In this document: piece by piece, positions 6,987-11,761 of the stretch
How the letters are laid out: each line of letters opens with the position of its first letter
Numbering within the stretch: the stretch's first letter is position 1
Program-made: the position numbers and the translations under genes
Assembly: GCA_004555705.1 (NCBI GenBank)
Contig: SFHI01000080.1
Location: 1 to 11,761, forward strand
Source of the DNA: Clostridiales bacterium
GTDB lineage: Bacteria; Bacillota; Clostridia; Oscillospirales; Oscillospiraceae
Direction: 5' to 3'
DNA: 11,761 bases
Notes under the pieces: model-generated
Database searches by the model: none
The model's input: the letters and a program-made list of their open reading frames with translations, nothing else
Told to the model about the DNA's origin: nothing

Positions 6987-7224
6987 GATGGTGCCGGGAT
7001 GGGCAGACCCGGACCAACTTCAGCCGCCGGCCGCGGCTGATTCCCATTACCTCGCTTTTAACCGGCGGGTACATACTTTGCGGGCGCTTTTCCGGGAAAA
7101 GGCGATTCAGGGTCTTTCTCCCAGGCGAGGCGGTCGCCCGCTTTTCATGGGCACATTCCGCGCGGCGCTGCCCCGTTTCCGGCAGCGGCGGGGGTTTCCC
7201 ATAGACGAAAGGAGAATATATCAA
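6987..7224 (+). promoter_or_regulatory. Long hairpin-rich 5' leader of rnj
   Basis: This is a GC-rich untranslated stretch. Perfect stems visible by eye are TCAGCCGC(7020-7027)/GCGGCTGA(7033-7040), CTTTTC(7087-7092)/GAAAAG(7096-7101) and CGCTGCC(7166-7172)/GGCAGCG(7181-7187). The frame is open back to 6949, but the peptide it would encode resembles no RNase J N-terminus. A good AAAGGAG stands at 7208-7214 directly before the TTG start. I do not recognise a known riboswitch here. A role in feedback control by RNase J is only an inference. Confidence 0.45.
7208..7214 (+). promoter_or_regulatory. Ribosome binding site that fixes the rnj start
   Basis: AAAGGAG lies 10 bases before the TTG at 7225. 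The in-frame upstream ATG at 7147 has no such site. Confidence 0.75.
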
Positions 7225-8880
7225 TTGGCAGAAAAACTGAAAATTATTCCTCTGGGCGGACTGGATGAGATCGGCAAGAACATCACCGTCCTGGAGTACG
7301 GCAAGGACATGATCGCGGTGGACTGCGGCGTGGGCTTCCCCGAGGAGGACATGTACGGCGTGGACCTGGTGATCCCGGACTTTTCCTACCTGGTGGCCAA
7401 TCAGAAGAAGCTCAGGGGTATGTTCATCACCCACGGCCACGAGGACCACATCGGCTCCATTCCCTACTGCATGAAGCAGGTCAATTGCCCCATCCACGGA
7501 ACCGCTATGACCAACGGCCTGATTCGGCTTAAGCTGGAGGAGCACCGCCTGGCGGATACGGTGAAGCTCATCACCCACAAGCCCGGGGACGTGGTGAAGG
7601 CCGGCTGCTTCAGCGTGGAGTTCATCCATGTCAACCACTCCATCGCCGACGCGGTGGCCTTCGCCATCAAGACCCCTGTGGGCACCGTGGTGATGACCGG
7701 CGACTTCAAAATCGACCCCACCGCTGTCGACGGCATGATTGACCTTGCCCGCTTCGGCGAGCTGGGCAAGGAGGGGGTTCTGGCTCTGCTGGCCGAGTCC
7801 ACCAACGTGGAGCGCAGCGGCTACACCCCCAGCGAGAACACCGTGGCCGAGGGTCTGGACCGGCAGTTCCGCAACTGCGACCAGCGGATCATTGTCACCA
7901 CCTTTGCCTCCAATATGCACCGCATTCAGGCGGTGCTGAACACCGCCCAGCGCTATGGCCGGAAGGTGGCCGTCACCGGGCGGAGCATGGAGAATATGCT
8001 GAAGGTCGCCCAGGAGCTAGGGTATCTCAAGGTGAAGGCCGGCACCATCGTGGATTTGAACGCCATTAAGAGCCTGCCCAAGAACAAGGTGGTCATCGTG
8101 TCCACCGGCTCCCAGGGAGAAAATATGTCCGCGCTGTACCGGATGGCCTTCTCCACCCACAAGCAGGTGGAGGTCACCTCCGGGGACCGGATCATCATCT
8201 CCGCCTCGGCCATTCCCGGCAACGAGAAGGCCATCTCCCGGATCATCAACGAGCTGTACCGCAAGGGCGCGGACGTGGTGTATGAGAAGAGCGAGGGCCT
8301 CCACGTCTCCGGCCACGCTTGCCAGGAGGAGCTGAAGATCATTCACGGCCTGGTAAAGCCCAAGTTCTTCCTGCCCATCCACGGCGAGCAGCGGCACCTG
8401 CAGCTCCACAGCCGCCTGGCCCAGACCATGGGCATGAACCCCCGGAACATCCTTATCGGAGAGATCGGCACCGTATTCGAGTTCACCGGCAAGACCTGCA
8501 AGGTAAACGGCACCGTTCCCGCCGGCAAGGTGTTCGTGGACGGCACCGGCGTGGGCGATGTGGGCAGCGTGGTGCTGCGGGACCGCAAGCACCTGGCCGA
8601 GGACGGCATGATTGTGGTCTGCGTGAACCTGAGCTCCGAGGACGGCAGCGTCATCACCGGCCCGGACATCATCACCCGGGGCTTCATCTATGTGAAGGAG
8701 TCCGAGGACCTGATGGAGGAGCTGCGAAATGTAGCCATGGAGGCCATCGAGCGGTGCCAGCGCAAGCGGGTCAAGGATTGGTCCGCCATCAAGAGCGCCA
8801 TCAAGAACGACCTCAGCGGCTACCTCTTCAAGGCCACCAAGCGCAACCCCATGATTCTGCCCGTGATCATGGAAATCTAA
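7225..8880 (+). CDS. rnj: Ribonuclease J
   Basis: A 551-residue cytosolic metallo-beta-lactamase/beta-CASP nuclease with 5'-to-3' exonuclease and endonuclease activity, central to mRNA turnover and rRNA maturation in Firmicutes. The zinc motif HGHEDHIG is at residues 70-77. His138 is within HVNHSIAD, TGDFKID is at 158-164 and ESTN at 191-194. The beta-CASP segment TTFASNMHRIQ is at 225-235, and STGSQGE, HVSGHACQEE and PKFFLPIHGEQRH follow. The C-terminal domain ends LFKATKRNPMILPVIMEI. The length is typical. The start is TTG, chosen for the AAAGGAG 10 bases upstream and because MAEKLKIIPLGGLDEIGKN is the normal N-terminus. I cannot tell J1 from J2 here. The gene appears monocistronic and diverges from gdpP. 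Confidence 0.95.
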   Translation: MAEKLKIIPLGGLDEIGKNITVLEYGKDMIAVDCGVGFPEEDMYGVDLVIPDFSYLVANQKKLRGMFITHGHEDHIGSIPYCMKQVNCPIHGTAMTNGLIRLKLEEHRLADTVKLITHKPGDVVKAGCFSVEFIHVNHSIADAVAFAIKTPVGTVVMTGDFKIDPTAVDGMIDLARFGELGKEGVLALLAESTNVERSGYTPSENTVAEGLDRQFRNCDQRIIVTTFASNMHRIQAVLNTAQRYGRKVAVTGRSMENMLKVAQELGYLKVKAGTIVDLNAIKSLPKNKVVIVSTGSQGENMSALYRMAFSTHKQVEVTSGDRIIISASAIPGNEKAISRIINELYRKGADVVYEKSEGLHVSGHACQEELKIIHGLVKPKFFLPIHGEQRHLQLHSRLAQTMGMNPRNILIGEIGTVFEFTGKTCKVNGTVPAGKVFVDGTGVGDVGSVVLRDRKHLAEDGMIVVCVNLSSEDGSVITGPDIITRGFIYVKESEDLMEELRNVAMEAIERCQRKRVKDWSAIKSAIKNDLSGYLFKATKRNPMILPVIMEI

Positions 8881-8885
8881 AGCGT

Positions 8886-8915
8886 CAGGGCGGAGCCGCA
8901 GCTCCGCCCTGTTTT
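8886..8915 (+). terminator. Intrinsic terminator of rnj
   Basis: A perfect 11-bp stem CAGGGCGGAGC/GCTCCGCCCTG with loop CGCA is followed by TTTT. It begins 5 bases after the rnj stop codon. Confidence 0.9.
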
Positions 8916-8935
8916 CGTACCACGATTCAACCACC

Positions 8936-9184
8936 GATAAATTGTTGTTTACACTACACATTTCAAATTTCCTGTCATTGCGAACCAGTCCGCAGACTGG
9001 TGTGGCAATCCCCCGGTTGGATGGAACCAGGTAACGATTACCGCCAAAAATCGTAAGGTTTCCCTACTCTGCAGGGCAATTGTCGATACATTTTACCTCT
9101 AATCGGGGGATTGCCACGCCAGTGTGCGCACTGGCTCGCAATGACAGCATATTTTGCGTGTGCACGCGTAAACAACTATTTTTC
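8936..9184. mobile_element. Family 1 MITE-like element, copy 3 (rnj-dus gap)
   Basis: The core runs from CTGTCATTGCGA at 8972 to TCGCAATGACAG ending at 9147. Both arms carry the CCAGTSYGCNSACTGG hairpin and GGCAATCCCCCGGTT or its complement. The left edge has GATAAATTGTTGTTT (8936-8950), and the right edge has a decayed inverse AAACAACTATTTTTC (9170-9184). It fills most of the 330-base gap between the rnj terminator and dus, and ends about 15 bases before the dus ribosome binding site. I see no promoter for dus outside it, so dus may be transcribed from a promoter within or at the edge of the element. Confidence 0.85.
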
Positions 9185-9210
9185 TTCCCACCCCCAAATG
9201 AGGTAACCAT

Positions 9211-10155
9211 ATGGAAATCTATTTTGCCCCTCTGGAGGGGTTGACGGACAGCGTTTTTCGCAGGGTCCACCATACATACTTTCCCGGTGTCCAGCGGTAC
9301 TATATGCCCTTCCTCTCCCCCACCGTTCACCGCTGCCTGACCCATAAGGAGGAGCGGGAGCTGCCGTACGCGGACAGCGTTCCCTTTCCCGCGGTGCCCC
9401 AGATTCTCACAAAAAACGCCGAGGACTTCCTCTGGGCGGCCCGGGTCTGTCACGACCGGGGATACCAGGAGGTCAATCTGAACCTGGGCTGCCCCTCGGG
9501 CACCGTGACGGCCAAGGGCAAGGGCGCCGGGATGCTGGCGGACCCGGAGGCTCTGGCGGGGTTCCTGGACGTCATCTTCTCCCAGGCTCTCACAGCCATC
9601 TCCCTGAAAACCCGGCTGGGGATTTCCTCCGAAGAGGAGTTTCCCGCTCTGCTGGAGGTTTTCAACCGCTACCCCATCCATTTGCTGATCCTCCACCCCC
9701 GGCTGCGCAAGGACTTCTACGAGGCCCCTATTCGGGAAACCTCCCTGCGGTATGCCCTGGAAGCCTGCCGGGTTCCCCTGTGCTATAACGGCAACCTCTG
9801 CTCCCTGGAGGATATCCGGAGCTTTTCCCAAAAGCACCCGGAAGTGGAATCCGTCATGCTTGGCCGAGGGCTCATCGGCGACCCCGGTATGGTCACCCCC
9901 GGGGGAAGTACCGCGGCTGCCCTGGAAGCCTATCACGATGCCCTGCTGGAGGAGTACCTTTCTGCCTTCGGCGGCTCCCGGAACGCCATGTTCCGCCTGA
10001 AGGAGCACTGGCGGTATCTGCTGTGCCGCTTTGAAGGCAGCGAGAAGCTGGGCAAGCGCCTGCGCAAAACCACAGACCTGGCCGAATACCGTTCCATTAC
10101 CCAGGAAATCTTCCAAACCCTCCCCCTGAAGCCCAGGTTGGAGCCCAACTGGTAA
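9211..10155 (+). CDS. dus: tRNA-dihydrouridine synthase family protein
   Basis: A 314-residue FMN-dependent, NADPH-using enzyme that reduces specific uridines in tRNA to dihydrouridine. The FMN-binding start APLEGLTDSVFRR (6-18) corresponds to the APMAGVTD signature. NLGCPSGTVTAKGKGAG (91-107) holds the likely catalytic Cys94. LKTRLG is at 132-137, LHPR at 161-164, the FMN phosphate segment YNGNLCSLED at 192-201 and LGRGLIGDPG at 217-226. A C-terminal helical region for tRNA contact follows. The ATG at 9211 has TGAGGT a few bases upstream, and the N-terminus starts at the usual beta-strand. The several departures from consensus place it in a divergent clostridial Dus group, and which uridine it modifies cannot be read from the sequence. 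It stands alone between two repeat regions with its own terminator. Confidence 0.92.
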   Translation: MEIYFAPLEGLTDSVFRRVHHTYFPGVQRYYMPFLSPTVHRCLTHKEERELPYADSVPFPAVPQILTKNAEDFLWAARVCHDRGYQEVNLNLGCPSGTVTAKGKGAGMLADPEALAGFLDVIFSQALTAISLKTRLGISSEEEFPALLEVFNRYPIHLLILHPRLRKDFYEAPIRETSLRYALEACRVPLCYNGNLCSLEDIRSFSQKHPEVESVMLGRGLIGDPGMVTPGGSTAAALEAYHDALLEEYLSAFGGSRNAMFRLKEHWRYLLCRFEGSEKLGKRLRKTTDLAEYRSITQEIFQTLPLKPRLEPNW

Positions 10156-10158
10156 AAA

Positions 10159-10205
10159 CGCGGAGCCCCTCCCAAATGGAGCAGGCTCCGCGCTTTGTTA
10201 TTTAT
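10159..10205 (+). terminator. Intrinsic terminator of dus
   Basis: A 9-bp stem CGCGGAGCC (10159-10167)/GGCTCCGCG (10184-10192) has an inner CTCC/GGAG pairing in the loop, followed by CTTTGTTATTTATT. It starts 4 bases after the stop codon. Confidence 0.85.
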
Positions 10206-10225
10206 TCTCGTCTGTTCCGGGAAAC

Positions 10226-10299
10226 GACAAAATGGTGTTTGGCGCGCCGAAAAAGGACTGTCATTGGAAACCAGGCTGCAGGCGGAACCTGATAAGCAT
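10226..10299. repeat. Remnant of a family 1 element
   Basis: GACAAAATGGTGTTT (10226-10240) followed by GCGCGCCGAAAAAGGACTGTCATTGG closely resembles the reverse complement of the right edge of copy 1. The stretch ends in CTGATAAGCAT, similar to the outer terminus ATAAGCAC of the element that follows. The centre has been lost. It is separated from the next element only by the 10-base word ATTAGATATT. Confidence 0.6.
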
Positions 10300-10309
10300 A
10301 TTAGATATT
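10300..10309. repeat. Direct repeat ATTAGATATT, left copy (probable target site duplication)
   Basis: This is identical to 10428-10437 and directly abuts the left terminus of the element at 10310-10427. Confidence 0.7.
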
Positions 10310-10427
10310 GTGCTTATCGGCTTAAGTCAGCAATCCGACAAATTGTTGTTTGTACGTTTTTTCTGTCATTGCGACACAGCCCGACAAACACCAATTTGCC
10401 GAGCAGCTGAGTAAAGCCCATAAGCAC
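10310..10427. mobile_element. Short family 1 derivative with complete ends (118 bp)
   Basis: The left end GTGCTTATCGGCTTAAGTCA pairs with the complement of the right end GTGCTTATGGGCTTTACTCA. The inverted similarity continues through CG(A/G)CAAATTG(T/G)TGTTTGT, about 47 bases in all with few mismatches. The centre keeps one CTGTCATTGCGA block, so this is an internally deleted family 1 element. A perfect 10-bp direct repeat flanks it. The same outer terminus starts copy 4 at 11639. There is no coding capacity. Confidence 0.75.
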
Positions 10428-10437
10428 ATTAGATATT
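10428..10437. repeat. Direct repeat ATTAGATATT, right copy, overlapping a stop codon
   Basis: The TAA stop of the leftward lipoprotein gene (10431-10429) lies within this repeat, so the insertion took place at the very end of the gene and left its reading frame complete. Confidence 0.7.
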
Positions 10438-11016
10438 TCCGTTCACAACAGCAATTTCATCGGCGGTCCACTCTGTAACCGTTTCGCTGTCGTTCAGGAA
10501 GCTGCCCTCATAATCCCCGCTCATCCTATTCCCAAATATCCATAGAAGGTAGATTGCTCTTCCTTCATCAGTGGTGGTATCCTCTGTGCCATTGCACGCA
10601 TCGGTGGTAATGCTGTCCGTCACTGTCTTGCCATCGCTGCTGATAAAAAGCTGGAATTGATCCAGCATCGCGCCTTGCTGCGCTGCTTCATTTACCCAAT
10701 AGGCAACATCGGCAGAAATATTGACAAGATAGCAGTCCATCGGGGAACCATCGAAATCCTTGATTTCATAGCGCACAACGGAAGTCACTTCGGGTGCTTT
10801 TGGATTGTTCCCCGAAAACTCCTTGGCGAGCTTCTGCCACTGCGCAAACTGGTCCGATTCCAGCTGCGCGTGAACGGCGTCAACAACAATCTGCTGTTCC
10901 GCAGTGAGCTTGCTTTCCGTCCCCGCTGCAGTCGTTTCGCTGCCCTTCCCGCTGCCGCAGGCACAGAGGGAAAGTACCATAACCAGTGCCGCAAGAAACG
11001 CCAGTGTTTTTTTCAT
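10429..11016 (-). CDS. Putative lipoprotein of unknown function
   Basis: A 195-residue protein with a lipoprotein signal peptide: MKK, then a hydrophobic stretch (about 5-17), then the lipobox LCAC with the acylated residue predicted at Cys20. A small/polar linker follows (GSGKGSETTAAGTES), as is usual for a surface-tethered protein. The remaining 155 residues are acidic and contain no motif I recognise. A segment such as VVRYEIKDFDGSPMDCYLVNIS (about 80-101) suggests a beta-rich domain. No function is proposed. The ATG at 11016 has GGAGG 9 bases upstream. A good promoter lies about 165 bases upstream. Base composition is lower in GC than the housekeeping genes. It is transcribed toward dus and ends inside the target repeat of a small mobile element. 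Confidence 0.8.
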   Translation of the reverse strand: MKKTLAFLAALVMVLSLCACGSGKGSETTAAGTESKLTAEQQIVVDAVHAQLESDQFAQWQKLAKEFSGNNPKAPEVTSVVRYEIKDFDGSPMDCYLVNISADVAYWVNEAAQQGAMLDQFQLFISSDGKTVTDSITTDACNGTEDTTTDEGRAIYLLWIFGNRMSGDYEGSFLNDSETVTEWTADEIAVVNGNI

Positions 11017-11170
11017 TTGTCCCTACCTCCATAAATCAGTTCGCAGCCTCACTTGCCGCGGCGCAGCGCATTTGCGCAAGTCCAAAGGACCCCTTTCTGC
11101 AAAGGAGGAAGCACTTCCTTCATACTCACACAACAATGATAAAATGCGTCGCAGGCTTATGGGATTGCGC
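11017..11170 (-). promoter_or_regulatory. Untranslated leader of the lipoprotein gene with several small hairpins
   Basis: The stretch from the predicted transcription start (about 11170) to the ATG holds inverted repeats. On the minus strand these are ACTTGC (11081-11076)/GCAAGT (11056-11051) enclosing GCGCA-AA-TGCGC, then AAAGG/CCTTT and GGAAG/CTTCC. No recognised riboswitch or gene is seen in it. Confidence 0.35.
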
Positions 11171-11176
11171 CATTTG

Positions 11177-11205
11177 ATTATACCGCACAGGCTTTCGGAA
11201 AACAA
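11177..11205 (-). promoter_or_regulatory. Predicted sigma-A promoter of the lipoprotein gene
   Basis: On the minus strand TTGTTT (11205-11200) and TATAAT (11182-11177) are separated by exactly 17 bases. The predicted start is near 11170. Confidence 0.65.
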
Positions 11206-11289
11206 TTATCCGGCAGCATAGTATTTTAAACTTATTTTGTCACCAAAACCCGAACGCGCACATGAAGGAATCGTAAAGTAAGGATTGGT

Positions 11290-11324
11290 AAAAGCCACCG
11301 CTGTACAGGTGTAAAGCGGTGGCT
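11290..11324 (-). terminator. Intrinsic terminator of the RHH gene
   Basis: On the minus strand AGCCACCGC (11324-11316) pairs with GCGGTGGCT (11301-11293) and is followed by a short T stretch (11293-11290). It begins 3 bases past the stop codon of the gene at 11328. The stem is strong but the T-tract is short. Confidence 0.7.
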
Positions 11325-11327
11325 CAT

Positions 11328-11546
11328 TTATTGTGTTTTCTCTGTGTTTTCGTGCTCAGAATCCTCCAGATTATCCAGGGCAAACTCACTGGCCTGTATT
11401 ACAAAGCTGCTGAAGGATACTTCCGTTCCGATAAGAGCCTGATTGATTCTCTCAATCAAGGGAAGTGGGAAGCAGATTGTTTTGTTTTCACTTTCCTTTT
11501 GTTCGGTTGGATTTGAAATGCCATAAATATCCCTCCTGCTATACAT
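11328..11546 (-). CDS. Small ribbon-helix-helix (Arc/CopG-like) protein, probably frameshifted near its start
   Basis: The open frame gives 72 residues. ENKTICFPLPLIERINQAL (20-38) followed by EVSFSSFVIQASEFALDNL (42-60) fits the beta-strand, helix, turn, helix plan of the ribbon-helix-helix fold, whose members usually bind DNA as dimers. The nominal ATG at 11546 has no ribosome binding site. A strong AGGAGG instead lies inside the first codons (about 11537-11532), placed for an ATG at 11524 that is in another frame and stops after 22 codons. Adding one A in the A-run read from 11500-11497 would join that start to the RHH frame, giving MAFQIQPNKKESENK and onward. So this is a one-base deletion, a sequencing error or a slippage-controlled gene. 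Target and partner are unknown; no toxin gene is adjacent. Confidence 0.6.
   Translation of the reverse strand: MYSRRDIYGISNPTEQKESENKTICFPLPLIERINQALIGTEVSFSSFVIQASEFALDNLEDSEHENTEKTQ
11456..11524 (-). other. Short frame at the properly spaced start of the RHH gene
   Basis: ATG at 11524 stands 7 bases after AGGAGG and is the best translation start in this gene, but its frame closes with TGA after 22 codons (MAFQIQPNKRKVKTKQ...). It is best read as the true 5' end of the RHH gene, cut off by a one-base shift, and not as a separate peptide. Confidence 0.5.
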
Positions 11547-11607
11547 AGAATAATGCAGAATTATTGCATTGTATGCACATATCTTTCCATTTCTTTTTGC
11601 ATTGACT

Positions 11608-11613
11608 ATTATA
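11608..11613 (-). promoter_or_regulatory. Possible -10 box of the RHH gene
   Basis: TATAAT on the minus strand lies about 70 bases before the AGGAGG. No clear -35 is visible at 16-18 bases, and the surroundings are very AT-rich, so a chance match is possible. Confidence 0.3.
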
Positions 11614-11638
11614 TTGCATTTATATGGAATATCACTAT

Positions 11639-11761
11639 GTGCTTATCGGCTTAACTCAGCCGCTCGGCAAATTGTTGTTTATAGCGCTCAAATAGAACTG
11701 TCATTGCGAACCAGTCCGCTTTCCTGGTGTGGCAATCCCCCAACAATTCAGGACGGTTCAT
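11639..11761. mobile_element. Family 1 MITE-like element, copy 4 (cut by the window end)
   Basis: The left terminus GTGCTTATCGGCTTAACTCA (from 11639) is nearly identical to that of the element at 10310. It is followed by GGCAAATTGTTGTTT (11666-11680) and CTGTCATTGCGAACCAGTCC (from 11698), then GGTGTGGCAATCCCCC. This copy joins the outer terminus, edge word and core in one continuous unit, showing that all three belong to one element. The hairpin in the arm is disrupted (CCAGTCCGCTTTCCTGG). The right half is outside the window. Confidence 0.75.

Noticed and set aside
6949..7224. A 92-residue N-terminal extension of RNase J
   Set aside because: The frame is open, and some RNase J proteins elsewhere carry extensions, but the peptide has no domain character. 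There is no ribosome binding site for its ATG, and AAAGGAG with TTG at 7225 gives the standard N-terminus.
7001..7224. A c-di-AMP (ydaO-type) riboswitch upstream of rnj, suggested by the neighbouring gdpP
   Set aside because: I could not identify the conserved core of that riboswitch; only generic hairpins are visible.
10291..10318. Hairpin GATAAGCA/TGCTTATC as a terminator or regulatory stem
   Set aside because: It is better explained as the facing ends of two adjacent mobile-element remnants separated by the 10-base target repeat.
11328..11546. Antitoxin of a toxin-antitoxin pair
   Set aside because: The RHH fold is common in antitoxins, but no toxin-like gene lies next to it in the window; both sides are a terminator and a repeat element.
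1..11761. CRISPR array or CRISPR-like spacing
   Set aside because: The repeats are dispersed, inverted and found singly in separate gaps. There is no regular repeat-spacer unit.

Overview
The window looks like a chromosomal segment from a GC-rich member of the Clostridia, most plausibly the Oscillospirales/Oscillospiraceae. This rests on the conserved Firmicutes gene order gdpP-rplI-dnaB, tilS followed by hpt, an RNase J, AGGAGG-type ribosome binding sites, GTG and TTG starts, and palindromic intergenic repeats of the 'CTGTCATTGCGA...GGCAATCCC' kind. The species cannot be named from the sequence alone.

Layout. A leftward (minus-strand) housekeeping block fills about 333-6625. In transcription order it is gdpP (c-di-AMP phosphodiesterase), rplI (ribosomal protein L9), dnaB (replicative helicase), tilS (tRNA-Ile lysidine synthetase, overlapping the dnaB end) and hpt (hypoxanthine phosphoribosyltransferase). 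Diverging from gdpP across a gap of about 600 bp, rnj (RNase J) runs rightward from a TTG start at 7225 and ends in a strong intrinsic terminator. Next comes a rightward dus-family tRNA-dihydrouridine synthase (9211-10155) with its own terminator. The right end (10.2-11.76 kb) is more AT-rich and accessory in character. It holds a leftward lipoprotein of unknown function, a small ribbon-helix-helix protein gene that appears to carry a one-base frameshift, and repeat debris.

Repeats. Every intergenic gap in the core block and around rnj/dus carries a small non-coding palindromic element. The gaps around gdpP, rplI and dnaB hold three copies of a roughly 112-bp element with ends CCGTAGGGGCGG/CCGCCCCTACGG (family 2). 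The gaps around hpt, tilS, rnj, dus and the right edge hold copies or remnants of a roughly 180-250-bp element built on CTGTCATTGCGA...GGCAATCCCCC (family 1). A 15-base word, GRYAAATTGTTGTTT (sometimes ...GGTGTTT), recurs at the outer edges of these elements. One deleted copy (10310-10427) has long terminal inverted repeats and a perfect 10-bp flanking direct repeat that overlaps the stop codon of the lipoprotein gene, so it shows where an element of this type begins and ends.

How the genes work together. The block serves information processing (L9, DnaB, TilS, Dus, RNase J), nucleotide salvage (Hpt) and c-di-AMP turnover (GdpP). I see no CRISPR array, tRNA, rRNA, toxin-antitoxin pair or defence system. 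I did not find a convincing new biological system. The points most worth a second look are the nested mobile elements with a defined target duplication, the internally inverted repeat copy at the left edge, the apparent frameshift in the RHH gene, and the long hairpin-rich leader of rnj.
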